From Streptomyces sp. NBC_01317 (GTDB lineage: Bacteria > Actinomycetota > Actinomycetes > Streptomycetales > Streptomycetaceae): DNA of 64,000 bases. Position numbers and translations under genes: made by a program. Numbering within the stretch: the stretch's first letter is position 1; each line of letters begins with the position of its first letter. The notes under the pieces were generated by a model. It was given only the letters and a program-made list of their open reading frames with translations, did no database searches and was not told where the DNA came from. The stretch lies in NCBI RefSeq assembly GCF_035961655.1, contig NZ_CP108393.1, forward strand, positions 7,711,501-7,775,500, written 5' to 3'. This document shows, piece by piece, positions 35,408-44,830 of the stretch.

Positions 35408-35938
35408 ATGACTTCGACAGCGGAAGAAAAAGCGGCGACGGAAGCCGATGTGGACGTGTACGAGGACGGGCGCGAGGAGACGGCGAACGAGCGGGCGGAC
35501 CGTCAGTGGTCCGAACTGATCCAGGAAGTACGGGTGGCGCAGACCGGCGTACAGATCATGTTCGGGTTCCTGCTGACCGTGGTCTTCACCCCGCGCTTCG
35601 CCACGCTCGCCGGAGCGGACAAGAACATCTACCTGATCACCGTCGTTCTCGGCGCGGCCGCGACCGGCGCGCTGATAGGTCCGGTCGCCTTCCACCGGGT
35701 CGTCTCCGGCCGCCGTATGAAGCCCCGGGCGGTGACGTGGGCGTCCAGACTGACCGTCACCGGCCTGTGCCTGCTGCTCGCCACGCTGGTGTCCGCGCTG
35801 CTGCTGATCCTGCGGGTCGCGACCCACAACCACTTCGTCCCGTGGATCGTCTCGGGGATCGTCGCCTGGTACCTGCTGTGCTGGTTCGTCCTGCCGCTCT
35901 GGGCGAGCCACCGGCACGGGTCGGAGCGGGACGCCTGA
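35408..35938 (+). CDS. DUF6328 membrane protein
   Basis: 176 residues from ATG 35408, GGGGAG upstream. A charged N-terminus and the family motif WSELIQEVRVAQTGVQIMFG precede four predicted helices (about 52-72, 78-98, 114-136, 143-163) and a short basic tail. Widespread in Streptomyces, function unknown. Followed by a strong terminator. Confidence 0.85.
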   Translation: MTSTAEEKAATEADVDVYEDGREETANERADRQWSELIQEVRVAQTGVQIMFGFLLTVVFTPRFATLAGADKNIYLITVVLGAAATGALIGPVAFHRVVSGRRMKPRAVTWASRLTVTGLCLLLATLVSALLLILRVATHNHFVPWIVSGIVAWYLLCWFVLPLWASHRHGSERDA

Positions 35939-35974
35939 CCGGTCCGGGGAGGACCGGCCGGGTCCGGACATGAT

Positions 35975-36008
35975 GAGACCCCGCGAGCGGAGGACGCTGC
36001 GGGGTCTC
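35975..36008. terminator. Strong terminator hairpin after the DUF6328 gene
   Basis: GAGACCCCGC (35975-35984) pairs perfectly with GCGGGGTCTC (35999-36008), and the loop holds an additional AGCG/CGCT pair. It serves the DUF6328 gene and, from the other side, the LAETG gene. The rest of the 334-base gap 35939-36272 shows no supported gene. Confidence 0.9.
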
Positions 36009-36272
36009 ACACTGCGGCCCTGACCGGACCTCGTCGTCACCGCCGAACGGTGGGACGACACGCGCGGCCCCTGCCGTACGGAGCCCGGCCGACGCGCCCG
36101 GAGGGGGCGCTGCCGTGGGCTCCATGCCTCATGGCCGGGATGGTCACCGTCCAGGCCGCCGGATGGTGGCGGTGGAAGTTCTGAACGGCGTCCGGCATGG
36201 CGACAGGGGCAGAGCGGGCCGGGTCATGGCTGATCCGGTGGTGGCCGCATGGTGGTGCGGTGGAGCGGTGGA

Positions 36273-36929
36273 TCAGCCCTGAGCGGTACGACGCTTGCGA
36301 GCGGCCCACATGATGCCCGCACCGGCGACCAGGACAACAGCGGCCGCGCCCGCGATGATGGGCGTGGAGCTGGAGGAACCGGTCTCGGCGAGGTTGTCAC
36401 CGGCCGGGCTCGGCTGCGACGACGGAACGGCCGCCGGCGAAGAGCTGGTGGGCTCCTCGGTCGGGGTCGGCGTGCCGGTCGTCGGGGTCCCCGAAGGGGT
36501 CTCCGTGACCGGCGGCGTGGTCTCCGGCGTCTTCGTCGGCGTCGGCGTCGGGGTGGGCTCCTCGTCGCCGGGGCAGACCTCGGAGGTCTTCTTCTCGTCG
36601 ACGTTGTACTGACCGCCGTCGGCGGCCTTCACCACGAGGTGGAGCTCGACCGGCTTGGAGTGCTTGGCGATGGCCAGCGTCTTGTTGAACTTGTCGCCGA
36701 ACTTCTCGCTGATCAGCGACGCGCCGTCCGCGGTGAGGGACACCTCGTTGACGAGGTCGTCACCGTGGCCGTAGGACTTCAGGTCCACGGTGACCGACGA
36801 GCAGGAAACGGTCCAGTTCGGCGTGTGCGCGGCGGCCGTGCCGGCCGAGAGACCGACTCCCAGCACACCCGCTGCCGCGACCGCTATGAGTGCGCCGGGG
36901 CGCCTCAACGATCTGTTGAATACAGTCAC
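36273..36929 (-). CDS. LAETG sortase-anchored surface protein
   Basis: 218 residues from GTG 36929 with GGAGG five bases upstream. A signal peptide ends TAAAHTPN; a compact domain follows (HTPNWTVSCSSVTVDLKSYG to CPGDEE, with cysteines 38 and about 120). Next comes a Pro/Thr-rich stalk, then LAETG, a hydrophobic helix and the basic tail KRR. The LAxTG signal is the class-E sortase type used by streptomycetes, so the protein is covalently attached to peptidoglycan. The exposed domain has no known function. Confidence 0.9.
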   Translation of the reverse strand: MTVFNRSLRRPGALIAVAAAGVLGVGLSAGTAAAHTPNWTVSCSSVTVDLKSYGHGDDLVNEVSLTADGASLISEKFGDKFNKTLAIAKHSKPVELHLVVKAADGGQYNVDEKKTSEVCPGDEEPTPTPTPTKTPETTPPVTETPSGTPTTGTPTPTEEPTSSSPAAVPSSQPSPAGDNLAETGSSSSTPIIAGAAAVVLVAGAGIMWAARKRRTAQG

Positions 36930-37290
36930 AGAATCCTCCGCGATAACCGCGCCGTCCATATTGACGGCGCGCGCGCACAGTACCGCCATCAACCCGGAGG
37001 TTCTCAACCGCCCCACCCAACTCTCGGCCTCCGCGCGCCTCGTGCGGGAGGGAGAAGGGTGTATGGGCCCCATAAGGGCTGTCGGCGGTCACTTCACGCC
37101 GAGCGAAGGGATGAAACGTCCCGCCGTCGCGCCCGGCTGGCATATTCGTGTCGTTACCCCTGATGAAGCCCATGACCACAAGGGTTCGCCGACCGGCTGA
37201 GGTGCTTCCCTTCCCTCAAATAACGGTGATCCTTGGGAGTTTAAGTAAAGATTTCGTCAACAAAGGCGCGCCGGTTTCCCGTTGCTCGGA
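36930..37290 (-). promoter_or_regulatory. Long leader/promoter region of the LAETG gene with a leader hairpin
   Basis: No gene supported. GCGCCGTC / GACGGCGC (36949-36956 and 36963-36970, loop CATATT) forms an 8-bp hairpin 20 bases before the GTG, just ahead of the ribosome-binding site. The segment 37215-37263 is conspicuously AT-rich for this genome and probably carries the promoter or the tail of the FUSC gene terminator. Confidence 0.5.
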
Positions 37291-38532
37291 TTAGGACCGA
37301 TTTGTGCGCCACCGGCGCGGCGTGTTGTCCCTGACCCACTGACGCGCCGCGGCGAGTCGCGGATGCCGCTCCCGCTGCTCCCGCGACGCGCGGTCCAGCT
37401 CCTCCATCAACCGCTGGGACCGGTTCTGTATGTCCAGTTCGTCCAGGATCCGATCGATCTCCGTCAGGAGGGCGCCGTGGAGCTGCCACTGGCGGGGATG
37501 CCGCTGAACGCCTGTCAGCAGGAGCTGCGCCAGGTGCTCCCGGCTCGTGGCCGCCGCCGCGAGATCCTCGGCCAGCCGGTTCTCCGCCATCTCCGCGCTC
37601 TCGCTCACCTGGGTGGTCACCAGGACGGCGAAGCTCACGACGGCGTCCGCGACATGGCCGAGCAGCTCCTGGAGCGCGAACCCCACGTCGGGGGTGAACA
37701 GAGGCTCCTCCGTGCGGTTCTTGGCCAGGTCGGTCATGGTCCTGGCCAGCACCCGCAGGACGACCGTGCAGATCTCCAGCGTGTCGAGTCCGGTACGGAG
37801 CACCACCCGGTTGAGCAGCCCCTCCTTGACGCGGGGATTGAGCCGGAGACTGTCCTCCGCCTGGCGCAGCGCCGCGTCCACCTCGCTGATGTCGTGGTCG
37901 AGACGGCGCGCCTCGTGCAGCCGGGCCGCGGCCCGCGCGACCGGCGTCGGCGACGTCAGCCCTTCCCCGATGCCCAGCAGCAGTTGGCGCAGCCGGCGGG
38001 CCAGGCCTTCGAGGGACTCTCCCGCGCTGGCCACCCACACCGGCGGTACGAACAGGACGTTGAACAGCAGCCCCACCACCGCCCCGATCAGCGTGTCCAG
38101 CACCCGGTCCCAGGCGGTGTCCGCCACCTGGGTGACCCCGAGCACCAGCATGGCGCTGATCGCCACCTCCGGCACGAACTCGCCCGCCCGGACGATACGT
38201 CCCACCACCAGCGAGGCCAGGATGATCAGGCCGAGACTCCACCACGTCAGCCCGACCAGCGCGCTGAAACCGATGGCGACCAGCACCCCGGCCACCACGG
38301 AGTTCACTCTGCGGACCCCGGTGGTGAGGGTGGAGAACAGGGTGACCTGTACGACGAGCAGGGCGGTCAGCGGCGCGGTGAGCGGCGCCGGCTCGTTGCT
38401 CAGGCGCAGGGCGACGACGTAGGCGATCGTGGCGGCGACGGTCGAGCGAAGGGTCTGGGCGACGGCCGGCTCGCGCCGCCGCTTCACCAGCTCCGCGACC
38501 GGCGCCCTCACGGTGTTTCGGACATCAGGCAC
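37291..38532 (-). CDS. FUSC-family (aromatic-acid exporter-like) membrane protein
   Basis: 413 residues from GTG 38532 with GAAGGGA upstream. The first 165 residues hold about six helices of the FUSC/ArAE type (TLRSTVAATIAYVVALRLSN; PLTALLVVQVTLFSTLTTGV; RVLDTLIGAVVGLLFNVLFV). The remainder is a long helical cytoplasmic domain (SLEGLARRLRQLLLGIGEGL onward). Likely an efflux or membrane-stress protein; cargo unknown. It is divergent from the formate dehydrogenase operon with 209 bases between starts. Confidence 0.85.
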   Translation of the reverse strand: MPDVRNTVRAPVAELVKRRREPAVAQTLRSTVAATIAYVVALRLSNEPAPLTAPLTALLVVQVTLFSTLTTGVRRVNSVVAGVLVAIGFSALVGLTWWSLGLIILASLVVGRIVRAGEFVPEVAISAMLVLGVTQVADTAWDRVLDTLIGAVVGLLFNVLFVPPVWVASAGESLEGLARRLRQLLLGIGEGLTSPTPVARAAARLHEARRLDHDISEVDAALRQAEDSLRLNPRVKEGLLNRVVLRTGLDTLEICTVVLRVLARTMTDLAKNRTEEPLFTPDVGFALQELLGHVADAVVSFAVLVTTQVSESAEMAENRLAEDLAAAATSREHLAQLLLTGVQRHPRQWQLHGALLTEIDRILDELDIQNRSQRLMEELDRASREQRERHPRLAAARQWVRDNTPRRWRTNRS

Positions 38533-38741
38533 GCAGAGTCCCTTCCCGCCCGGGAGCGACCCAGACCGGAACAGTGCCCTTGATCGTCCTATTGCCGTGG
38601 GTCCGCTCGCCGTGGGTCCGCCCGCTGTCTGTCCGCTCCGTGCCGCGGGGCCGCTCCCCGGGTCGCACGCCGGGGCCCGCCGGGTGACGCTGGGACAGGT
38701 CTTCTCCCGGGCCAGGGACCGCACACGCGCTGGAGGAAGCG

Positions 38742-41700
38742 ATGGGTGTCCGCAGATTGATCCGTGACTGGCCGGCCTACCGGCAGCTCACCGGGTCGGA
38801 TCCACTGGGGCGGGGCCGCGCGGCGATGTCGTCCCGTACCGAAGGGCTGACGCCCCGTACGGCCACCGCCGACCGTGTCGTGCAGTCCGTGTGCCCCTAC
38901 TGCGCGGTCGGCTGCGGCCAGCAGGTGTACGTCAAGGACGAGCGGGTCGTCCAGATCGAGGGCGACCCCGACTCCCCGGTCAGCCGGGGCAGGCTCTGCC
39001 CCAAGGGCTCGGCGACGCTCCAGCTCACCACCGGGTCCGCCCGCAGGCACCAGGTGCTCTACCGGCCGCCGTACGCGAAGGACTGGCAGCCGCTCGACCT
39101 GGAGACGGCCATGGACATGGTCGCCGACCGGGTCGTCGAGACCCGCCGGCGCACCTGGGAGTGGGAGCACGAGGGCCTGCGCACCGCCCGCACGCTGGGC
39201 ATCGCCAGCCTGGGCGGGGCCACCCTCGACAACGAGGAGAACTACCTCATCAAGAAGCTGCTGACCGGGCTCGGCGTGGTCCAGGTCGAGAACCAGGCGC
39301 GCGTCTGCCACAGCTCCACCGTGGCCGGGCTCGGTACCTCGTTCGGACGCGGCGGCGCCACCACGTTCATGCAGGACCTCCAGCACGCGGACTGCATCGT
39401 CATCCAGGGCTCCAACTACGCCGAGGCGCACCCCGTCGGATTCCAGTGGGTGATGGAGGCGAAGGCGCGCGGCGCGCGGATCATCCATGTGGACCCCCGG
39501 TTCACCCGTACGAGTGCCCTGGCCGATCTGCACGTACCGATCCGCGCGGGCAGTGACATCGCCTTCCTCGGCGCGGTCATCAACCACGTGCTGACCGAGG
39601 AGAAGGACTTCAGGGAGTACGTCCTCGCCTACACCAACGCGGCCACGCTCGTCGGCGAGGACTTCCGGGACACCGAGGATCTCGGCGGGGTCTTCTCCGG
39701 ACTGGACGAGGAGCGCCACCACTACGACCCGGCGAGCTGGCAGTACGAAGGGGCCCGCGTCCAGGCCCCCTCGGGCGAGGTCGACGAGCAGTACGAGGAA
39801 CGCGAAGGCGCCGACCCGGGACACGGGCACCCCGCCACCGACCCCGACGTACGGGCGCGGCTCTCCGAGGCAGGCGGCTCGGAGAGCCACGGGTCCGGCG
39901 GGGCGCAGGCGGACGCCCGCGCCCCGCGCGACGAGACCCTCCAGCACCCGCGCTGCGTCTACCAGATCCTCAGACGCCACTACGCGCGCTACACGCCCGA
40001 ACTGGTCGAGGAGGTCTGCGGCATCCCCCGCGCGACCTTCCTCCAGGTGTGCGACGCCCTGACCGCCAACTCGGGCCGGGAGCGCACCAGCGCCTTCTGC
40101 TACGCCGTCGGCTGGACCCAGCACACCGTCGGCTCCCAGTACATCCGCGCCGCGAGCGTCCTCCAACTGCTGCTCGGCAACATCGGACGCCCCGGCGGCG
40201 GCATCCAGGCCCTGCGCGGGCACGCCTCCATCCAGGGCTCCAGCGACATCCCCACCCTCTTCAACCTGCTGCCCGGCTACCTCCCGATGCCGCACGCGCA
40301 CGCCCACGAGACCCTCGACGCGTTCATCGACGCGGGCCGCACGGACAAGGGCTTCTGGGGCAACATGCGGGCGTACTTCGTCAGTCTCCTCAAGGCCTAC
40401 TACGGCGACGCCGCCACCGCCGAGAACGACTTCTGCTTCGACCACCTGCCGCGCCTGACCGGCTCCCACTCCACGTACGAGACCGTCGTCGCCCAGCTCG
40501 AAGGCGTCTGCAAGGGCTACTTCCTGATGGGCGAGAACCCCGCCGTCGGCTCCGCGAACACCCGCCTCCAGCGGCTCGGCATGGCCAAGCTGGAATGGCT
40601 GGTCGTCCGCGACTTCTCCCTCATCGAGTCCGCGACCTGGTGGCAGGACGGCCCGGAGACCGAGACCGGCGAGCTGCGCACCGAGGACATCGGCACGGAG
40701 GTCTTCTTCTTCCCGGCCGCCGCGCACACCGAGAAGTCCGGCTCCTTCACCAACACCAACCGCTGGCTCCAGTGGCACCCCGCGGCCGTCGAGCCCGAGG
40801 GCGACGCCCGCAGCGACCTGTGGTTCATGTACCACCTGGGCCGCCGGATCAAGGAGAGGCTGGCCGGCTCGGCGGACCCCATGGACCGCCCCGTACAGGA
40901 CCTCACCTGGGACTATCCGGTACACGGCCCCACGGAGGAACCGTCCGCCGAGGCCGTGCTCGCCGAGATCAACGGGTACGCCGCCGACGGCTCACCGCTC
41001 AGCGCCTACACCGAACTCAAGGACGACGGATCCACCCGCTGCGGCTGCTGGATCTACTGCGGCGTCTACGCCGGCGGCGTCAACCACGCCGCGAGCCGCA
41101 AGCCGGGCAGGGAACAGGACTGGGTGGCCGCCGAGTGGGCGTGGGCCTGGCCCGCCAACCGCCGCATCCTCTACAACCGCGCCTCCGCCGCGCCCGACGG
41201 CACCCCGTGGAGTGCCCGCAAGGCGTACCTGTGGTGGGACGAGGAGAGCCGGAGGTGGACCGGGCACGACGTCCCCGACGTCATCCCCGACCGGGCGCCC
41301 GACCACGTACCGCAGGACGGCGCGAAGGGACCCGACGCGCTGCGCGGCGACGACCCGTTCATCATGCAGGCGGACGGCAAGGGCTGGCTGTTCGCGCCCG
41401 CCGGGCTGGAGGACGGGCCGCTGCCCACCCACTACGAGCCGCAGGACTCGCCCTTCACCAGCACCCTGTACCCGCACCGGTCCCGCTCGCCCGTACGGGA
41501 GTTGGTGGCGCGCGAGGGCAACCGCTACCACCCCAGCGGCGACGAGCCGGGCGCGGGCGTCTACCCGTACATCGTCACCACCCACCGGCTCACCGAGCAC
41601 TTCACCGCCGGCGGGATGAGCCGCTGGTCGCCGTATCTCTCCGAGCTGCAACCGGAGTTCTTCTGCGAACTCTCCCCGCAGCTCGCCGCCGAACGCGGCC

Positions 41701-42044
41701 TGGAGCACGGCGGATGGGCGACGATCGTGACCGCGCGGGGCGCCGTCGAGGCGCGGGTGATGGTCACCTCCCGGCTCACCCCGCTGACGGTGCACGGCCG
41801 TACGGTCCACCAGATCGGGCTGCCGTTCCACTGGGGGCCCAACGGGCTGTCCACCGGCGACGCGGCCAACGAGCTGGTCGCCATGGCGCTCGACCCCAAC
41901 GCCCACATCCAGGAGGACAAGGCGCTGACGGCGGACATCGTCGCGGGCCGCCGCCCGCGCGGTCCGGCCCTGCCCGACCTGGTCGCGGAGTACCGCAGGC
42001 GCGCGGGCATCAGCGGAGAGACCGGTACGGAGGTCGGCACGTGA
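38742..42044 (+). CDS. Formate dehydrogenase catalytic subunit (molybdopterin, Cys type)
   Basis: 1100 residues. N-terminal 4Fe-4S ligands Cys51, Cys54, Cys58 and Cys86 (CPYCAVGC ... LCPKG). The metal ligand position is Cys189 in RVCHSSTVAGL, replacing the selenocysteine of E. coli FdnG, so no UGA recoding is needed. Mo-bis-MGD binding segments follow (GSNYAEAHP, GRPGGGIQALRGHASIQGSS, NPAVGSANT) and the C-terminal barrel domain (TVHGRTVHQIGLPFHWG). No twin-arginine signal at the N-terminus, so it appears cytoplasmic. ATG 38742 with GGAGGAAG. It heads a three-gene operon oxidising formate to CO2. Confidence 0.93.
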   Translation: MGVRRLIRDWPAYRQLTGSDPLGRGRAAMSSRTEGLTPRTATADRVVQSVCPYCAVGCGQQVYVKDERVVQIEGDPDSPVSRGRLCPKGSATLQLTTGSARRHQVLYRPPYAKDWQPLDLETAMDMVADRVVETRRRTWEWEHEGLRTARTLGIASLGGATLDNEENYLIKKLLTGLGVVQVENQARVCHSSTVAGLGTSFGRGGATTFMQDLQHADCIVIQGSNYAEAHPVGFQWVMEAKARGARIIHVDPRFTRTSALADLHVPIRAGSDIAFLGAVINHVLTEEKDFREYVLAYTNAATLVGEDFRDTEDLGGVFSGLDEERHHYDPASWQYEGARVQAPSGEVDEQYEEREGADPGHGHPATDPDVRARLSEAGGSESHGSGGAQADARAPRDETLQHPRCVYQILRRHYARYTPELVEEVCGIPRATFLQVCDALTANSGRERTSAFCYAVGWTQHTVGSQYIRAASVLQLLLGNIGRPGGGIQALRGHASIQGSSDIPTLFNLLPGYLPMPHAHAHETLDAFIDAGRTDKGFWGNMRAYFVSLLKAYYGDAATAENDFCFDHLPRLTGSHSTYETVVAQLEGVCKGYFLMGENPAVGSANTRLQRLGMAKLEWLVVRDFSLIESATWWQDGPETETGELRTEDIGTEVFFFPAAAHTEKSGSFTNTNRWLQWHPAAVEPEGDARSDLWFMYHLGRRIKERLAGSADPMDRPVQDLTWDYPVHGPTEEPSAEAVLAEINGYAADGSPLSAYTELKDDGSTRCGCWIYCGVYAGGVNHAASRKPGREQDWVAAEWAWAWPANRRILYNRASAAPDGTPWSARKAYLWWDEESRRWTGHDVPDVIPDRAPDHVPQDGAKGPDALRGDDPFIMQADGKGWLFAPAGLEDGPLPTHYEPQDSPFTSTLYPHRSRSPVRELVAREGNRYHPSGDEPGAGVYPYIVTTHRLTEHFTAGGMSRWSPYLSELQPEFFCELSPQLAAERGLEHGGWATIVTARGAVEARVMVTSRLTPLTVHGRTVHQIGLPFHWGPNGLSTGDAANELVAMALDPNAHIQEDKALTADIVAGRRPRGPALPDLVAEYRRRAGISGETGTEVGT

Positions 42045-43054
42045 TCGAGGACCTGTTCGGCAAGAACCTGCTCGCCGGTCCCGAACCGGACCCCGCGCGG
42101 GACGCGGGCCACGAGGACGCGCCGCCGCGGGTCGGCTTCTTCACCGACACCTCCGTCTGCATCGGCTGCAAGGCCTGCGAGGTGGCGTGCAAGGAGTGGA
42201 ACGCCATCCCGGAGGACGGTCTGTCGCTGTCCGGCATGTCGTACGACAACACGCGGAGCCTCGGGGCCTCCAGCTGGCGGCACGTGGCGTTCGTCGAACA
42301 GCCCGCGTCCGCCGCGTCTCCCGCGCCGGTGACCCCCTCCGTACCGGCGCCCGACGGCAGGACGGAACTCCCCCTGGCGGGCACCGGCACCGGCTCGACG
42401 CCTGTCACCGACCCGGGCAGCGGTGACATGCGCTGGCTGATGTCCTCCGACGTCTGCAAGCACTGCACGCACGCCGCGTGCCTGGACGTGTGCCCCACCG
42501 GCGCCCTCTTCCGTACGGAATTCGGCACGGTCGTCGTTCAGCAGGACATCTGCAACGGCTGCGGCTACTGCGTGCCCGCCTGCCCGTACGGCGTGATCGA
42601 GCAACGTCCGTCGGACGGCCGGGTCTTCAAATGCACCCTGTGCTACGACCGCCTCGGCGCCGGACAGGAACCCGCCTGCGCCAAGGCGTGCCCCACGGAG
42701 TCCATCCAGTTCGGCCCGCTGGACGAACTGCGCGAACGCGCCGCCCTGCGCGTCGGCCAGCTGCACGAGGCCGGCGTCGCCGAGGCGCGGCTGTACGGGC
42801 ACGAGCCGGACGACGGCGTCGGGGGTGACGGCGCGTTTTTCCTCCTCCTCGACGAACCGGAGGTGTACGGCCTGCCGCCGCACCCGGTCGTCACCACCCG
42901 GGACCTGCCCCGGATGTGGAAACACGCGGCCACCGCCGCGCTCTGCCTGGTGGGCGGCTTCGCCGTCTCGTACGCGATCCCCGCCCTAGCCACCTCCACC
43001 GGCACCCTCGGCACACTCACCGGAAAGCTCAACGGAAGGAAGGGACGGCCATGA
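42041..43054 (+). CDS. Formate dehydrogenase iron-sulfur (beta) subunit
   Basis: 337 residues from GTG 42041, overlapping the previous stop (GTGA). Four ferredoxin-like cysteine groups: CIGCKACEVACKEW (40-53), CKHCTHAACLDVCPTG, CNGCGYCVPACPYG and CTLCYDRL with CAKACPTE. This pattern carries four 4Fe-4S clusters in FdnH-like subunits. A single hydrophobic segment near the C-terminus (AATAALCLVGGFAVSYAIPA) should anchor it to the membrane. The insert between clusters one and two is Pro/Ser-rich. Passes electrons from the catalytic subunit to the NrfD-like protein. Confidence 0.93.
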   Translation: MIEDLFGKNLLAGPEPDPARDAGHEDAPPRVGFFTDTSVCIGCKACEVACKEWNAIPEDGLSLSGMSYDNTRSLGASSWRHVAFVEQPASAASPAPVTPSVPAPDGRTELPLAGTGTGSTPVTDPGSGDMRWLMSSDVCKHCTHAACLDVCPTGALFRTEFGTVVVQQDICNGCGYCVPACPYGVIEQRPSDGRVFKCTLCYDRLGAGQEPACAKACPTESIQFGPLDELRERAALRVGQLHEAGVAEARLYGHEPDDGVGGDGAFFLLLDEPEVYGLPPHPVVTTRDLPRMWKHAATAALCLVGGFAVSYAIPALATSTGTLGTLTGKLNGRKGRP

Positions 43055-44046
43055 CCGGCTCCCAGGTCACCCGGAACGCCGGTCGCGGGCGGCGGCGCAA
43101 GCGGCGCGGCGAGGAACTGATGGTGCCGCGCGCCGAGTTCGACTCGTACTACGGCAGGCCCGTCATCAAACCGCCGTCCTGGTCGGCCCGTGACATCGCC
43201 GGGTACTTCTTCCTCGGCGGTCTGGCGGGAGCGGGCTCGGTGCTCGCCGCCGGCGCGCAGCTGACCGGGCGCCCCACCCTGGCCAGGGCCATGAAGGTCT
43301 CCTCGCTCGGCGCGGTCACCCTCTCCGCCGCCGCCCTCGTCAACGACCTCGGCAGGCCCGAGCGGTTCGTGAACATGCTGCGGGTCTTCAAACCGACGTC
43401 ACCGATGAGTGTCGGCTCCTGGCTGCTCTCCGCGTACGGTCCCGCCGCGGGGGTGGCGGCCCTCTGCGCGGTCACGGGCCGGCTGCCCAGGATCGGCGCG
43501 CTCGCCACGGGCACCGCCGCGCTGTTCGGTCCGGCGATCGCGTCGTACACCGCCGTCCTGGCCGCCGACACCGCCGTCCCCGCGTGGCACGGGGCCCACC
43601 GTGAACTGCCGTACGTCTTCACCGCGTCGGCGACGGCGGCCGCCGCCGGGATGGCGCTGGTGGTGGCCCCGCCGCGCGAGAGCGCCCCGGCGCGGGTGGC
43701 CGCCGTGCTCGGCGCGGCCGGCGAGGTCTCCGCGATGTGGGCCGCGGAACGGCGGCTCGGACCGGTCGCCGAGACCTACCGGGAAGGCCGTGGCGGCGTG
43801 CTGCTCCGTACGGCCCGGATCCTGACCGTCGCCGGCGCGGCGGGCGCGGCCGTGTGCGGCGGCCGGGGCCGGGCGCCCGCCGCACTCAGCGGCGCCCTTT
43901 TGCTGGCCGGCTCCGCCTGCACCCGCTTCGGCATCTTCGCGGCCGGGGTCGCCTCGGCCGAGGACCCGGCCTACACGGTGGGTCCCCAGCGCGCCGCGAA
44001 GGCGCGGGAGCAGGCGGAGAAGGCGCGGGCCGCCGTCTCGGAGTGA
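43051..44046 (+). CDS. NrfD/PsrC-family membrane anchor of the formate dehydrogenase
   Basis: 331 residues from ATG 43051, overlapping the beta-subunit stop (ATGA). About eight helices; the N-terminal GYFFLGGLAGAGSVLAAGAQ and ALVNDLGRPERFVNMLRVFK with PTSPMSVGSWLL are standard NrfD landmarks. NrfD-type anchors pass electrons to menaquinone and have no haem. A haem-binding cytochrome b gamma subunit, as in E. coli FdnI, is therefore not used here. Third and last gene of the operon. Confidence 0.92.
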   Translation: MTGSQVTRNAGRGRRRKRRGEELMVPRAEFDSYYGRPVIKPPSWSARDIAGYFFLGGLAGAGSVLAAGAQLTGRPTLARAMKVSSLGAVTLSAAALVNDLGRPERFVNMLRVFKPTSPMSVGSWLLSAYGPAAGVAALCAVTGRLPRIGALATGTAALFGPAIASYTAVLAADTAVPAWHGAHRELPYVFTASATAAAAGMALVVAPPRESAPARVAAVLGAAGEVSAMWAAERRLGPVAETYREGRGGVLLRTARILTVAGAAGAAVCGGRGRAPAALSGALLLAGSACTRFGIFAAGVASAEDPAYTVGPQRAAKAREQAEKARAAVSE

Positions 44047-44067
44047 GTGACTCCTCCCCCGCGCGCC

Positions 44068-44466
44068 TCAGCGGCGCGGAGGCTCCTCGCCGCCGCCGCG
44101 CCGACTGCCGTCGCCGGACTCCGGCTCGTCCTCGGCCGGCGGTTGGTAGGCCTCCTCGCCGTGACCGCCCAGCTGATGCGGGTAGAGCCGTTCACCATGG
44201 CCGGGGAACCGGTCGGAGGAGTCCGTGTTCTCCTCGATGTGGGCCTGGTGGTCCGGCTTCACCGGCTGCTCCGAGGGCTTCGGCGGCGGTCCCATCCGGG
44301 AGCGCAGCCGCGCCCCGTACCAGAAACCGCCGAGAAGAATGATCACGACGATCAGGCCCACCACAAACGCGATGACCTTCGTCCCGACCCCGCTGGCCGC
44401 CAGATCGACAAAATCACCGGCGTGGACGGGGCTCGCGTGGTGCGTGTTCGGTGGGTTCATGGTCAT
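44068..44466 (-). CDS. DUF6479 small membrane protein
   Basis: 132 residues from ATG 44466 (ATG 44460 alternative). One helix (about 31-51, GTKVIAFVVGLIVVIILLGG), then RLRSRMGPPPKP and a hydrophilic tail with a GHGERLYPHQLGGHGEEAYQ stretch. A common streptomycete family of unknown role. It points against the two flanking energy-related operons and separates them. Confidence 0.8.
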   Translation of the reverse strand: MTMNPPNTHHASPVHAGDFVDLAASGVGTKVIAFVVGLIVVIILLGGFWYGARLRSRMGPPPKPSEQPVKPDHQAHIEENTDSSDRFPGHGERLYPHQLGGHGEEAYQPPAEDEPESGDGSRRGGGEEPPRR

Positions 44467-44653
44467 CCGCGTACCCCATGTCGGTGACGTCAGACGGGCG
44501 CTCGGCCGGAGGCCGCGCATTCTTCACCCGGAGGAACGAATTCCGGGCACCGGCCCAGCGCCTTCCCGGCCCTGACCCCCTCCGGTGCTTTCATGGCCGG
44601 ATGCCGGAGCAGCAGGGTGCGGACCGGAGCAGCAGGGTACGGAGGTGAGCTCC

Positions 44654-44830
44654 ATGGCGCGCGGGATCGTGCTCGTCACGGAGTTGGCCCTCTGGTGGGG
44701 CGGCCTGCTCGTGCTCTGGCTGATGCTGATCGGTCCCGTCGAGCCCCTGGAGTGGGCGGTCGGCGGCTCCGCCGCGCTGCTCGGCGCCGTAGCGGCCCTC
44801 GGCGCCCGCCGGGCGGTGACCGACCGGTGA
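44654..44830 (+). CDS. MrpE-like short subunit of a cation/H+ antiporter module
   Basis: 58 residues from ATG 44654 with GGAGGTGAG upstream. Two helices: VTELALWWGGLLVLWLMLIG and EWAVGGSAALLGAVAALGAR. Matches only the N-terminal, membrane half of MrpE (normally about 160 residues); the soluble C-terminal half is absent. Heads a six-gene operon; its stop overlaps the next start (GTGA). Assignment rests on operon order and on the hydrophobic pattern. Confidence 0.65.
   Translation: MARGIVLVTELALWWGGLLVLWLMLIGPVEPLEWAVGGSAALLGAVAALGARRAVTDR

Noticed and set aside
35939..36272. A 90-codon open frame in the gap before the LAETG gene
   Set aside because: It overlaps the strongly supported LAETG gene end and the region carries a terminator; composition is not convincing.
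38589..40925. A 778-codon open frame on the - strand
   Set aside because: It lies wholly opposite the formate dehydrogenase gene, whose cofactor motifs are unmistakable, and has only repetitive composition.
38742..42044. Selenocysteine-containing formate dehydrogenase
   Set aside because: The metal-ligand position is encoded as Cys189, and there is no in-frame UGA.
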